A DNA stretch of 64,000 nt from JAHEJE01 sp965216335 (lineage in GTDB: Bacteria; Pseudomonadota; Alphaproteobacteria; Rhizobiales; Aestuariivirgaceae): positions 2,356,001 through 2,420,000 of the forward strand of contig OZ244154.1 in NCBI GenBank assembly GCA_965216335.1. Reading direction: 5' to 3'. The translations under genes and the position numbers were made by a program. Positions within the stretch are counted from its first letter, which is position 1; every line of letters begins with the position of its first letter. Positions 47,328 to 56,028 of the stretch are shown in pieces. The notes beneath the pieces were generated by a model. That model made no database searches. It saw nothing but the letters and a program-made list of their open reading frames with translations, and was not told the origin of the DNA.

Positions 47328-47935
47328 GCCACCTCGCCCCGCCATGTCCGCAGCCACTCATCGATCCGGGTTTCGGCCACGCACACGTCCGTCTCAAGCC
47401 GCAGTTCGCATGTTTCGCCAACCTTGAAGCGCACGTCTTCGCCGGCATCGGCCATGCGGATCCGCAGCGCATCGACGAGTTCGTCCGGCCCGCTGATATC
47501 CAGGCTCACCCCATCGCCCCTCAACCGCTGGACGACCTCGGCAAAACCGTCCACCGCGCCACGCCGCACCAGGTCCTCGAACACCGGAGCCGCCCTGTCG
47601 CGCAGCATTGTGAGAATTGCCGCCGTCAGGTCCGAAAACCCCTCCTCGATCTGCTGGTACATGGCATCCGCGCACTGCTCGGCCCATGCCCGCCGCGCGG
47701 TCTCCATTTGCTCCTCGAACCCGGCTTCCAGCCGTGCCCGTTCCTCATCCCAGTTCGCGCCGACCGGAGCCGGAGCCTCACCGGCTTCGGGCGCATCCGC
47801 CGCCTCGTCGTCCGGTTCGCCGGCATCCTCGGCAACGAGGTCCACAACGGATGCATCTTCGACGATGGCCGGCAATGCGGCGTCGGCCTCGAAGCGGCGG
47901 AAGTCCTCCAGCCTGTCTGCTGCTCTCACCGGCAT
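47324..47935 (-). CDS. FliH-like protein (probable export-ATPase regulator)
   Basis: A 203-residue acidic protein. The N-terminus contains a disordered Glu/Ala/Pro-rich region (about 30-62). It is followed by a long helix WDEERARLEAGFEEQMETARRAWAEQ and a C-terminal domain ending RFKVGETCELRLETDVCVAETRIDEWLRTW. The helix plus a late ELRLET-type strand resembles FliH, the partner of the FliI ATPase, and it lies after fliF as FliH often does. Sequence similarity is low. The ATG overlaps the fliF stop by 1 nt (TGATG). Confidence 0.6.
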   Translation of the reverse strand: MPVRAADRLEDFRRFEADAALPAIVEDASVVDLVAEDAGEPDDEAADAPEAGEAPAPVGANWDEERARLEAGFEEQMETARRAWAEQCADAMYQQIEEGFSDLTAAILTMLRDRAAPVFEDLVRRGAVDGFAEVVQRLRGDGVSLDISGPDELVDALRIRMADAGEDVRFKVGETCELRLETDVCVAETRIDEWLRTWRGEVA

Positions 47936-49569
47936 CACGCGCCCGCCGCCTCGCGCGACCACTGTTTCATCACCGCCACGGCATTGTCTTCATCCAGCTC
48001 GACCAGCTGCTGCAGCCGCTTCTGCGGCCGGTCGCGATCACCGCCCGCGACGTCATCGATCAGGCTGGGTTCGTTTACCTGCTGTTCGGTCAGCGCCACC
48101 TGCTCGCTGCCCTCGATAGCCACTTGTCCCTCAACCGGCTGCGCCAGAGCCGCCGCCGGTTCGCGCAGCAGGGCGCGTATCGCCGGGCGCAGGCCGAACA
48201 GGATCAGCAGCAGCACCATCGCCAGCATTGTCAGCGACTGGACGATCGTCCCCATATGGCCTGTCACCCGGTCCATCATGCCCAGTGGCGGCACCGGTTC
48301 GATCAGGCTGGCCGTCTCGATGAAATCGACTGCCGAAACCTTGATCTGATCTCCACGCGCCTCGTTGAAACCCACCGCCGACGCCACAAGCTGCCGGATT
48401 TCCTCAAGCTGCTGATTGATCTGCTCGCTCGTCGCACCTTCGCCCAGCGCCGCCAGAACCCGTTTCTGATCGACGACCACGGCGACCGCCAGCCGCTCGA
48501 TGACGTAGCCGTTGGTCACCGTGGATGTCGTCTTGGTGTTAACCTCGTAATTGGTCAGCTCCTCGCGGCGCTCCCGGTTCTGCGACGACTGCTCGCCAGG
48601 TGCCGCCTCGCCCTCGCCTTCCGGCAGCTCCTCTTCGACGCTGACGCTCGATTGGGTGTTCTTGTTCTTGCTGGCGTTGTTCTCCTTGACCACCCGCACG
48701 GAACGCTCGACCCGCGAATCCGGATCGAACACGGTTTCCTGGATATTCTTCTGGTCCGTGTTCAACCGCGCCGTAACGCTGGTCTGAAAACTGCCGACCC
48801 CGAGGAACGGCGACAGCGTCCTGTTGACGTTCTCACCGATCTCCTTGGCGATCATGCGCTCCAGATCGAGCATCTTGCGCGGCACGGAATCCGCCGCATC
48901 CTCGCCCGACGCCAGCACCGAGCCTTGCGTGTTGAGAACCGTCACCCGTTCGATGCTCAAACCCGGAATGGCCGCCGCCACCATGTAGCGGATCGCCGCC
49001 GCGGACGAAAAGCTGTCCGGGTCGCTGGTCCGGATCACCACCGAGGCCGACGGCGGCTGACGTTCGGAGCGAAACGATGCCTTGTCCGGCATCACGATGT
49101 GCACCCGCGCCGCCTTGACCGTGTCCATCAGCTGGATAGTGCGGGCAATCTCGCCTTCCAGCGCCCTGACCCGCGTCACCTCCTGCATGAACGAGGTCAG
49201 GCCAAGCGATCCCAGGTCGTCGAACAGCTCATAGCCCGAGCCCATGCCGCTCGGCAGGCCCTTTTCCGCCAGCAGCATGCGGGCCTGGCGCTTGCGGCCG
49301 ATCTCCACCAAGACCGTCTTGCCGCCCGAACCGACATCGAAACCGATCCCCGCCTCGCTCAGCGCCGCACCGATCCGTGCGACATCGCGCTGTTCGAGAT
49401 TGGCATAGAGCGTTTCATGGGCCGGCCGGCTGAGGTAGTAGCCGCCAAGGCTGACCGTCATGAACACGGCCAGCGTGATCAGTCCCGCTGCCGCAAGCCG
49501 GCGGGCTCCCAACGCCGGCAGCCCGGCCCAAAGGCGTTCCAGTTTGTCCATCCCAGCCACGACACTCAT
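47935..49569 (-). CDS. fliF: Flagellar MS-ring protein FliF
   Basis: Membrane ring that starts basal-body assembly, 544 residues. Two membrane helices flank a large periplasmic domain: about residues 25-44 (AAGLITLAVFMTVSLGGYYL) and about 435-460 (IVQSLTMLAMVLLLILFGLRP). Family parts are DVARIGAALSEAGIGFDVGSGG, GSGYELFDDLGSLGLTSFMQEVTRVRALEGEIARTI and ARVHIVMPDKASF. The C-terminus (LQQLVELDEDNAVAVMKQWSRE) is the FliG-binding segment. A TTG one codon upstream is also open. Confidence 0.95.
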   Translation of the reverse strand: MSVVAGMDKLERLWAGLPALGARRLAAAGLITLAVFMTVSLGGYYLSRPAHETLYANLEQRDVARIGAALSEAGIGFDVGSGGKTVLVEIGRKRQARMLLAEKGLPSGMGSGYELFDDLGSLGLTSFMQEVTRVRALEGEIARTIQLMDTVKAARVHIVMPDKASFRSERQPPSASVVIRTSDPDSFSSAAAIRYMVAAAIPGLSIERVTVLNTQGSVLASGEDAADSVPRKMLDLERMIAKEIGENVNRTLSPFLGVGSFQTSVTARLNTDQKNIQETVFDPDSRVERSVRVVKENNASKNKNTQSSVSVEEELPEGEGEAAPGEQSSQNRERREELTNYEVNTKTTSTVTNGYVIERLAVAVVVDQKRVLAALGEGATSEQINQQLEEIRQLVASAVGFNEARGDQIKVSAVDFIETASLIEPVPPLGMMDRVTGHMGTIVQSLTMLAMVLLLILFGLRPAIRALLREPAAALAQPVEGQVAIEGSEQVALTEQQVNEPSLIDDVAGGDRDRPQKRLQQLVELDEDNAVAVMKQWSREAAGA

Positions 49570-49641
49570 CAACTGACGTTACGAATTCATCCGTCAGACT
49601 GCCCGGCAAAGCTTGTCCGAACATGGAACCGCATCATCGCC

Positions 49642-49683
49642 ACAAAAAAGAAACCGCGCCACTGCGAGAAGCAGTGACGCGGT
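49642..49683 (-). terminator. Rho-independent terminator of the flagellin gene
   Basis: On the minus strand, just after the flagellin stop, ACCGCGTCACTGC pairs with GCAGTGGCGCGGT around a 5-nt loop (one G-U pair; positions 49653-49683). It is followed by TTTCTTTTTTG. This is the clearest terminator in the flagellar region and separates flagellin from fliF. Confidence 0.9.
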
Positions 49684-49706
49684 CCGTCCAGTGCCAAGGG
49701 AGCTGA

Positions 49707-50612
49707 CTACCGGAAGAGTGACAGGATGTTCTGGCTCGTGGCATTGGCAATGCTGAGCGCCTGAATGCCGAGCTGCTGCTGCACCTGCAGAGCCTGCAGC
49801 TTGGTCGATTCCTCGTTCATGTCGGCATCGACAAGCTGGCCGATACCGCGATCGATGGCATCCATCAGGTTGGACACGAAGTCCTGCTGCAGATCGATGC
49901 GCTTGCTCGCGGCACCGAGATCGGCAGCCGCCGAGATTGCCGCCTGATGCGCCGTGTCGACTTCCGAAATCAGCGTTTCGAGGGTCGTCAGATCAGCCGC
50001 GCTGTCGGTCAGGGCGGAGATGTCGAGATCGCTCACCGAGCTACCGCTGGCGCCTGCAGTGTCCAGCAGAGCATCGGCAGTTGCGTCAAACATCGCCGTG
50101 GTGGTGATATCGATGGAAATCGTACCGATCGATACACCACTTGCGTCACGGGTGAACGAGGCAACCACCGTCTTCGTGGCGTTGTAGTCGGCTGCACCGG
50201 TATCGACCGACAGGAAGTTCTCGCCGTTGAACGACGCGCTGTCGGAGATCGAGATCAACTGGTTCTGCAGTTCGGAAATCTCCGCCTGTATCTTGGTCCG
50301 GTCGACACCGGGCTCACGGGCGGCAACCAGTTTGGTCTTGATTTCATCGATGACGTCGATGGTCGACTCGAGTGCGGTGTAGGCAACATCGACGGTTGCT
50401 GCACCCAGGCCAAGCGAATCCTGCACGGTCGACAACGCCGAATTGTCGGAACGCATCGTCGTGGCAATCGCCCAGTAGGCTGCGTTGTCCGTCGCGGTTG
50501 CAACCTGCAAACCGGTCGAGATACGGCTCTGTGTTTCAGTCAGCGACTTGTTGGTCTGGTTGAGGTTCTGCAATGCCGTCATTGCAGCCAGATTGGTATT
50601 GATACTGTTCAT
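49707..50612 (-). CDS. Flagellin
   Basis: Filament subunit of 301 residues. The N-terminal D0/D1 helix region is SINTNLAAMTALQNLNQTNKSLTETQSRISTGLQVATATDNAAYWAIA, and the C-terminal one is DLGAASKRIDLQQDFVSNLMDAIDRGIGQLVDADMNEESTKLQALQVQQQLGIQALSIANATSQNILSLFR. The variable middle is short. It is the only flagellin in the window, though rhizobia usually carry several. It has its own terminator and a 178-bp upstream region. AGGGGAC precedes the ATG. FlbT and FlaF encoded at 37-38 kb are its likely regulators. Confidence 0.97.
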   Translation of the reverse strand: MNSINTNLAAMTALQNLNQTNKSLTETQSRISTGLQVATATDNAAYWAIATTMRSDNSALSTVQDSLGLGAATVDVAYTALESTIDVIDEIKTKLVAAREPGVDRTKIQAEISELQNQLISISDSASFNGENFLSVDTGAADYNATKTVVASFTRDASGVSIGTISIDITTTAMFDATADALLDTAGASGSSVSDLDISALTDSAADLTTLETLISEVDTAHQAAISAAADLGAASKRIDLQQDFVSNLMDAIDRGIGQLVDADMNEESTKLQALQVQQQLGIQALSIANATSQNILSLFR

Positions 50613-50655
50613 GGGTCATGTCCCCTGTTTGATGTTGAGTGCCAATTTCGGGACA

Positions 50656-50672
50656 TACCGGCCCAACCGGTA
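50656..50672 (-). promoter_or_regulatory. Hairpin in the flagellin mRNA leader
   Basis: TACCGG and CCGGTA form a perfect 6-bp inverted repeat with a 5-nt loop, 44 to 60 nt upstream of the flagellin ATG. If transcription starts further upstream, this lies in the untranslated leader. It is a plausible stem-loop for FlbT-type control of flagellin mRNA. Confidence 0.5.
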
Positions 50673-50699
50673 AAGCAGAACGACATCATGCCATTGCAG

Positions 50700-50770
50700 C
50701 CCGTTTAACGGGTATACAACCTGCTATGCACGTATAGATAATGGCTAAATGTTGACGAAGCCTAAACGGG
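50700..50770 (-). promoter_or_regulatory. Candidate flagellin promoter region with CCCGTT repeats
   Basis: The block holds a perfect inverted repeat CCCGTTTAACGGG (50700-50712) and, about 50 bp further upstream, a half-match TAAACGGG (50763-50770). Between them the sequence is AT-rich with TATAC-like hexamers. These could be activator sites for FtcR. No consensus -35/-10 pair could be assigned. Confidence 0.35.
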
Positions 50771-50790
50771 CCGCCACGAATTCGACGCAA

Positions 50791-51552
50791 TCAGAAAAAA
50801 GATCGCACCAACCCCCCGACCAGCAGATTCCAGCCGTCGATCAGCACGAAGAACAACACCTTGAACGGCAGCGAGATCACCGTCGGCGGCAGCATCATCA
50901 TGCCCATCGACATGGTCAGCGTCGCCACGATCAGGTCGATCACTAGAAACGGCAGGACGATCAGAAAGCCGATTTCGAAACCGCGCCGCAGCTCGGAAAT
51001 CATGAACGCCGGCACCAGAACGCGCAGGCCGATCTCTTGTTCGGTTTCCGCCTCATCGGCCGGCCGCCGACGCCGGTCCAATTCGTCGAACACCTTGAGA
51101 TCCTTCTCGCGCACATGGGTCAGCATGAACTGCCGGAACGGACCGGCCACCCGCTGAAAGGCCTCGGTCTCATCAATCCTGTTTTCGATCAGCGGCTGCA
51201 CCCCGTCCTGCCAGGCTTTGTCGAACACCGGCGCCATCACATAGAACGTCATGAACATCGAAAGCGCGATCAGCACCAGATTGGCCGGCGTGCTCTGCAG
51301 CCCCAGTCCGGTGCGCAGAAAAGACAGGGCGACAATGAAGCGGGTGAAGCTGGTCACCATGATCAGCAGCGCCGGCGCCACGGACAGCACGGTCAACAGC
51401 ACAACCAGCTGAATGATGCGGCCGGACACCTCGCCGCCAGCTTGCGGCAGCAGCCCGTCCAGGTCCGGCACCTGCGCCATCGCCGGCCCGGCCATGCCGC
51501 CCAGCAGCGACATGCCGGCCAGCAACACGGTTGCCCGCCGCGTTGCCATCAT
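50791..51552 (-). CDS. fliP: Flagellar export protein FliP
   Basis: Core of the export gate, 253 residues. It has a cleavable signal peptide (ending PAMA-Q) and four membrane helices. The family signatures are LIMVTSFTRFIVALSFLRTGLGLQSTPANLVLIALSMFMTFYVMAPVF and GFEIGFLIVLPFLVIDLIVATLTMSMGMMMLPP. The ATG overlaps the fliL stop by 4 nt. It ends the flgB-to-fliP operon; the flagellin start is 178 bp downstream. Confidence 0.96.
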   Translation of the reverse strand: MMATRRATVLLAGMSLLGGMAGPAMAQVPDLDGLLPQAGGEVSGRIIQLVVLLTVLSVAPALLIMVTSFTRFIVALSFLRTGLGLQSTPANLVLIALSMFMTFYVMAPVFDKAWQDGVQPLIENRIDETEAFQRVAGPFRQFMLTHVREKDLKVFDELDRRRRPADEAETEQEIGLRVLVPAFMISELRRGFEIGFLIVLPFLVIDLIVATLTMSMGMMMLPPTVISLPFKVLFFVLIDGWNLLVGGLVRSFF

Positions 51553-52046
51553 TCGATGACCAGCGAATGCACGATGATCTCCTTGACCTCTCCGCCCGAG
51601 CGGATCACCGCCCGCTCCGTCAGGTCTTCGCGCAGGTGCAGCAATCCGTAGGCACCGCTCACCTGTGAAAGCTTCAGGGTGCGCACGAATGCCAGGATGT
51701 CGCCGGCAATGTTCTGCACCAGAACGTCACGCGGCTCTTCGGAACGTTTGGCAAACAGCACCGCCGCTTCGATGCGAACCCACGTTCCCGCCGGTTGAGT
51801 GAGATTGGTCACCACCGCAGGCAGCATGACGAGTTGCTCGGAGGCCGCATAGTGCTCGACCTTTTCCTCCGCCTCCTCGCTCGCCAGCCGCGCCTGGACC
51901 TGGCTTTCCACCATGTCCAGCATCATGTAGCCGATCCCGCCGCCGATCCCGGCCGCCAGCAGGCTCAACACCGTCAGCATCACCAGCCACATGATGAGGC
52001 CGGGTCCGCTCTTTGCCGGTTTGCTGTCTTGGTCCGCCGCTGCCAC
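51549..52046 (-). CDS. fliL: Flagellar basal-body-associated protein FliL
   Basis: Single-pass membrane protein around the stator, 165 residues. A membrane helix (about 17-42) is followed by the periplasmic FliL domain: QLVMLPAVVTNLTQPAGTWVRIEAAVLF, then a C-terminal EVKEIIVHSLVIE. The GTG at 52046 is chosen because GGAG sits 6 nt before it; a TTG at 52052 is also in frame. The stop overlaps fliP by 4 nt. Confidence 0.92.
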   Translation of the reverse strand: MAAADQDSKPAKSGPGLIMWLVMLTVLSLLAAGIGGGIGYMMLDMVESQVQARLASEEAEEKVEHYAASEQLVMLPAVVTNLTQPAGTWVRIEAAVLFAKRSEEPRDVLVQNIAGDILAFVRTLKLSQVSGAYGLLHLREDLTERAVIRSGGEVKEIIVHSLVIE

Positions 52047-52072
52047 TGTCAACTCCGTTGCCCCTGGCGAGA

Positions 52073-52801
52073 TCAGAACGGCGACAAAGTGTCGATCAGC
52101 TGCTGGCCCCAGCCGGGACGCTGCACATCGCTCACCCGCCCGCGCCCGCCATAGGAGATGCGCGCTTCGGCGATCTTGTCGTAGCCGATCACATTGTCGC
52201 CCGAGACATCCTGCGGCCGCACGATGCCGGCGATGTTCAGCACCCGCAGCTCATGGTTGACCCGAACCTCCTGCGACCCGGTAATCACCAGGTTGCCGTT
52301 CGGCAGGATGCGCAGCACCACCGCGGCAATCGACAGCCGGATGTTCTCCGACCGGTCGATCGTTCCCTTCCCCTTGGTCGAGGTTCCACGCGAAATGTTG
52401 CCGTTACCCGACAGGCCAAGGCTGAACGGCTCCGGCGTCGTGGTGCTCTCGAAGTCGTAGTTCAGCCCCAGTCCGAAATCCGAGTTCGCATCGCGCGACC
52501 GGTTGGTCGAGTTATCAAGCGAGGCCCGGTCGTCGATCTCGATGCGCACCGTCAGCACATCGCCCGGCTCCATCGCCCGCCGGTCGCGGAACAGGCTGCC
52601 GCCATCGTCCTGCCACAGCGAGTAGCCCCTGGCCGGCCGAACCTGCATCCTGTCCTGAACGCCATCGCCGGGCAGCGCCATGCGCTGAAGTCCCGAACCC
52701 ACCGGCGACATCCCCGGCGGGACACCCAGTTCAGCAATATCCGTCATGCATCCGGGAAGCGTCAGCAACACAAGCAGCGCGCAGCCGCCACGAAATCTCA
52801 T
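52073..52801 (-). CDS. flgH: Flagellar L-ring lipoprotein FlgH
   Basis: Outer-membrane ring of the basal body, 242 residues. It has a lipoprotein signal with lipobox LPGC at residues 15-18. Family segments are SLWQDDGGSLFRDRRAMEPGDVLTVRIEIDDRASLDN, then LSIAAVVLRILPNGNLVITGSQEVRVNHELRVLNIAGIVRPQD. The ATG overlaps the motE stop by 4 nt, which fixes the start; the open frame extends far upstream in motE. Confidence 0.95.
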   Translation of the reverse strand: MRFRGGCALLVLLTLPGCMTDIAELGVPPGMSPVGSGLQRMALPGDGVQDRMQVRPARGYSLWQDDGGSLFRDRRAMEPGDVLTVRIEIDDRASLDNSTNRSRDANSDFGLGLNYDFESTTTPEPFSLGLSGNGNISRGTSTKGKGTIDRSENIRLSIAAVVLRILPNGNLVITGSQEVRVNHELRVLNIAGIVRPQDVSGDNVIGYDKIAEARISYGGRGRVSDVQRPGWGQQLIDTLSPF

Positions 52802-53328
52802 GTCCCTTCCCCCGCCGGTTTGGAGCGCGCCGCGCCGACGATCACCCGCGTCAGCCGTGCCGCCCGTTCGGCCTCGATCTCGGCCATGATCAGGCTGGCC
52901 ACCCGCGCATCGAGCTTCATCACGATGGCGGCCGCCGTCAGATCGTCCAGCGCCGCGATCTGTTGCGCCGCCGCGTCCGGCCGCATGCGGCTGTAGATGT
53001 CGACCAGACTGCCGCGGGCAAGCTCCAGAAACCGGTTGCGCTGCGCCATCCATTTCTGCAGCGCCGCCTTCTTGGCATCGAGCTGCTCCATGCGTTTTTC
53101 GAGCTCGGCCTCGAGCTCGGCAATCTTCGCCATCCGCCAGGCAACCTGCGCCTCGCTGGCTTCATCGGCAATGTTCTTGCAGTAGTTCGCGCCATATTCC
53201 TCCGGCGGCGCCTTGCCGGTCGATCCGGTGATCAGACCGTAGTTCTGCTTGCCGGTGTGCTCGCCGGCAATTGCCGGCGCCACCGCTGCGGCCAGGATCA
53301 CCAACGAGCTCGCGATGAGCCAGTTCAT
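52798..53328 (-). CDS. motE: MotE, periplasmic chaperone of MotC
   Basis: In Sinorhizobium MotE is the specific chaperone that stabilises MotC in the periplasm. The 176 residues have a signal peptide (MNWLIASSLVILAAAVAPAIA), a coiled-coil segment (RMAKIAELEAELEKRMEQLDAKKAALQKW, about 65-93), and an MgtE-N-like helical end (YSRMRPDAAAQQIAALDDLTAAAIVMKLDARVASLIMAEI). It overlaps flgI and flgH by 4 nt each. Confidence 0.9.
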   Translation of the reverse strand: MNWLIASSLVILAAAVAPAIAGEHTGKQNYGLITGSTGKAPPEEYGANYCKNIADEASEAQVAWRMAKIAELEAELEKRMEQLDAKKAALQKWMAQRNRFLELARGSLVDIYSRMRPDAAAQQIAALDDLTAAAIVMKLDARVASLIMAEIEAERAARLTRVIVGAARSKPAGEGT

Positions 53329-54425
53329 TGCACCACCAGTTCCGCTTGCAGCGCGCCCGCCGACTTGATCGCCTGCAGAATGGCAATGATGCCGGACGGC
53401 TTCAGGCCGATACGGTTCAGACCGCCGATCAGCGTGTTGAGGCTGGAACCCTTGAGAATCGCCATCTGCCCGTCGCCTTCGTAGGCGTCGATCAGCGTCT
53501 GGGGCGCCACCGCCGTTTCGCCAAGCGAGAACGGTGCCGGCTGCGACACGCTCGGCTGTTCGGTGATCCGCACCGTCAGGTTGCCGTGCGTCACAGCCAC
53601 CGTGGAAATGCGCACGTCTCGCCCGATGACGATGGTGCCGCTGCGCTCATCGATGACAATGCGCGCCGGCACGTCCGGTTCGACCGGTAACCGGCCGATC
53701 TCGGCAACGAATCGCGCCGTGGCCTGATTGACCGGCCGCGTCACCGCGACCTCGCGCGAGTTGCGCTCGCGCGCCAGCTTGCGGCCGTAGCGTTTTTTGG
53801 TGAACCGGTTGATCGCATCCGCAACCGCGACAGCGGTGTCGAAGTCAGGATTGCGCAACGACAGAACCAGTTGCTTTGAACTGGTGAATGGCCCCTCGAC
53901 CGTACGCTCGACGATGGCACCGTTGGGAATCCGCCCGCCCGTCGGCACCCCTTGTGAGACGCTCTCCGCCTCGCCCGCCTTGGCAAATCCCGACACCGCC
54001 AGCGGTCCCTGTGCCACCGCATAAACCTGATCGTCGGCGCCATGCAGCGGCGTCAGCACCAGGGTACCGCCGGCCAGCGACGCCGCATCGCCGAGCGAGG
54101 AAACCGTAACGTCGATCCGCGTGCCCGGGCTTACGAAGGCCGGCAGGTTGGCCGTCACGATCACCGCCGCGACATTGCGGGTGCTCGCCGAGGCGGCGTT
54201 GACGTTCACCCCCATCTTCTCCAGCATCGAACGCATCGACAGTTCGGTGAACGGCGCATTGCGCAAACTGTCGCCGGTGCCCTGCAGGCCGATCACCAGG
54301 CCGTAGCCGATCAACTGGTTGTCGCGCACCCCGCCGATGTCGGTGACATCCTTGATCCGCATCGCTGCCGAGGCGCCGTGCGCCACGCTCAACAGCATCA
54401 GAACGATTATCGCCAGCCGCCGCAT
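53325..54425 (-). CDS. flgI: Flagellar P-ring protein FlgI
   Basis: Periplasmic ring around the rod, 366 residues. A signal peptide (MRRLAIIVLMLLSVAHGASA) precedes the family opening RIKDVTDIGGVRDNQLIGYGLVIGLQGTGDSLRNAPFTELSMRSMLEKMGVNV. Other hallmarks are RNVAAVIVTANLPAFVSPGTRIDVTVSSLGDA and the C-terminal SLNTLIGGLNRIGLKPSGIIAILQAIKSAGAL. The ATG shares one base with the flgA stop (TGATG). Confidence 0.97.
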   Translation of the reverse strand: MRRLAIIVLMLLSVAHGASAAMRIKDVTDIGGVRDNQLIGYGLVIGLQGTGDSLRNAPFTELSMRSMLEKMGVNVNAASASTRNVAAVIVTANLPAFVSPGTRIDVTVSSLGDAASLAGGTLVLTPLHGADDQVYAVAQGPLAVSGFAKAGEAESVSQGVPTGGRIPNGAIVERTVEGPFTSSKQLVLSLRNPDFDTAVAVADAINRFTKKRYGRKLARERNSREVAVTRPVNQATARFVAEIGRLPVEPDVPARIVIDERSGTIVIGRDVRISTVAVTHGNLTVRITEQPSVSQPAPFSLGETAVAPQTLIDAYEGDGQMAILKGSSLNTLIGGLNRIGLKPSGIIAILQAIKSAGALQAELVVQ

Positions 54426-54892
54426 CACTGCCCCCCGATCAGGACCGAACCGTCGGCCTGCACGATGCCGGCCAGCTTGCGTCCGCTGTCTATGTTGCGC
54501 AGTTGGATCAGATCGCCCGTGCTGCCCGAGGCCAGGGCCGTCGCCAAGGCGGTAATGGTCAACCCTCCGGCCGCGAACACCACCCGCACCGGCCGGCCCT
54601 TCTCCACCTGGTAGGCCGCGCGCACCGCGTTCGCCATGATCGGCTTGCCCGGCAGCAGCGTGCGCCGCGCCACCTTACCGGTCAGCGTTGCCGCCTCGCG
54701 CACCGGTCCGCGCCGCAGCACGTAAGACGTGCGAAACGCCTTCATGCGCAGATCGCCGGCACTGATCGCATGGCCCGGATAGATCACCTGCACGGGAACC
54801 GGCACCTTGGTGCCGCCGGCCGCCGCCGGTATCGCCGCGCCGAGCATCAGCACAACCCCGGCCAGGGCCATCGCATGAACGCTGTGTTTCAT
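54425..54892 (-). CDS. flgA: P-ring assembly chaperone FlgA
   Basis: Periplasmic chaperone for FlgI polymerisation, 155 residues. It has a signal peptide (to about residue 25) and a SAF-type domain with VIYPGHAISAGDLRMKAF, LTGKVARRTLLPGKPIMANAVR, RPVRVVFAAGGLTITALATALASGSTGDLIQLRNIDSGRKLAGIV. It lies 21 bp after flgG and is coupled to flgI. Confidence 0.94.
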   Translation of the reverse strand: MKHSVHAMALAGVVLMLGAAIPAAAGGTKVPVPVQVIYPGHAISAGDLRMKAFRTSYVLRRGPVREAATLTGKVARRTLLPGKPIMANAVRAAYQVEKGRPVRVVFAAGGLTITALATALASGSTGDLIQLRNIDSGRKLAGIVQADGSVLIGGQ

Positions 54893-54913
54893 CGCCGCCC
54901 CTCTTTAGTCAAT

Positions 54914-55699
54914 CTACCTGAGGCCCTGCGACACCGTCGCCAGCATCTGATCAGCCGCCTGGATCACCTTGGAGTTCATTTCATAGGCCCGCTGCGCCGC
55001 AATCAGGTGGGTAATCTCGCGCACCGGATCGACATTCGAGTTCTCCAGGTAGCCCTGATGGATCGACCCGAAACCCGGATCGCCCGGCACCCCGGTCACC
55101 GCATCGCCCGAGGCCGCCGTCTGCCGGTAGAGATTTCCGCCGAGCGGATCGAGGCCGGTCGGATTGGCGAATGTCGCCAGCGTGATCTGCCCCAGCTCCT
55201 GCAGCAACCCGTCGCCACCGCGCGCGAACACCTGGCCGGTCTGGTTTATCAGCACTTCGATCGTGTTCCCCGGAATGGTGATCGACGGCTCGACCGCGTA
55301 ACCGTCCGGCGTCACCAGCTGCCCGTCGGCATTCTTGTTGAAAGCGCCGGCCCGGGTGTACAGCGTCTCGCCATCGGCCCCGGCGATCTGGAACCAGCCA
55401 TGGCCGTTCACGGCAATGTCGAGCTTGTTGGCAGTGCTCGACAGGCTGCCCTGCTGGTGCAGGTTGCGGATTGCCGTCACCCGCGCGCCCAGACCCAGTT
55501 GCGCGCCTTCCGGCACCACACTCTCGCCGCCGCGCTCCGGTGCCCCGGCCAGCCGTTCGGTCTGATACAGCAGATCGGTGAACTCGGCCCGCCCGCGCTT
55601 GAACCCGGTAGTGTTGATGTTGGCGATGTTGTTGGCCGTCACCTCGACATTGACCTGCTGGGCGGTCATTCCGGTTGCGGCAATCGCAAGCGCTCTCAT
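54914..55699 (-). CDS. flgG: Flagellar distal-rod protein FlgG
   Basis: Distal rod subunit, 261 residues. The opening MRALAIAATGMTAQQVNVEVTANNIANINTTGFKRGRAEFTDLLYQ is diagnostic. The core has KLDIAVNGHGWFQIAGADGETLYTRAGAF and the C-terminus has GYLENSNVDPVREITHLIAAQRAYEMNSKVIQAADQML. GAGGA precedes the ATG, and the frame upstream of it overlaps fliE only marginally. Confidence 0.96.
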   Translation of the reverse strand: MRALAIAATGMTAQQVNVEVTANNIANINTTGFKRGRAEFTDLLYQTERLAGAPERGGESVVPEGAQLGLGARVTAIRNLHQQGSLSSTANKLDIAVNGHGWFQIAGADGETLYTRAGAFNKNADGQLVTPDGYAVEPSITIPGNTIEVLINQTGQVFARGGDGLLQELGQITLATFANPTGLDPLGGNLYRQTAASGDAVTGVPGDPGFGSIHQGYLENSNVDPVREITHLIAAQRAYEMNSKVIQAADQMLATVSQGLR

Positions 55700-55716
55700 G
55701 ATCTGCTCCTCACCAA

Positions 55717-56028
55717 TCAAATCTGCATGCGGGCAAGATCGAGATAGGCCGACACGATCTTGTCGCGCACCGCGATGGCCGTCTGCAGGGAATGCTCCGC
55801 CGCCATCACCGCATCGACCACCTGGCGGGTGTCCATGCGCCCCTCAATACCGGCCACAGATGCCGTCTCCGCCGCCCGGATGTTCCCGGCGGTCTCGGTC
55901 AGGGCATCGCGCAGCACCGTCTGAAAGTTCGCACCCTGCACCTGGCCCGCCGTTGCCGCCGGCATCCTATCCGGCGCCGTCGCCAGCGATGGCGCAAGCG
56001 CCGATACGCCGCTGACCGGAGAACTCAT
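55717..56028 (-). CDS. fliE: MS-ring/rod junction protein FliE
   Basis: Small adaptor between FliF and the rod, 103 residues. The conserved C-terminal half is QVVDAVMAAEHSLQTAIAVRDKIVSAYLDLARMQI. The ATG overlaps the flgC stop by 4 nt. Gap to flgG is 17 bp. Confidence 0.93.
   Translation of the reverse strand: MSSPVSGVSALAPSLATAPDRMPAATAGQVQGANFQTVLRDALTETAGNIRAAETASVAGIEGRMDTRQVVDAVMAAEHSLQTAIAVRDKIVSAYLDLARMQI

Noticed and set aside
46026..49677. Two plus-strand frames of 697 and 686 codons opposite motB, the FliH-like gene and fliF
   Set aside because: They overlap three coupled flagellar genes and have shadow-like composition.
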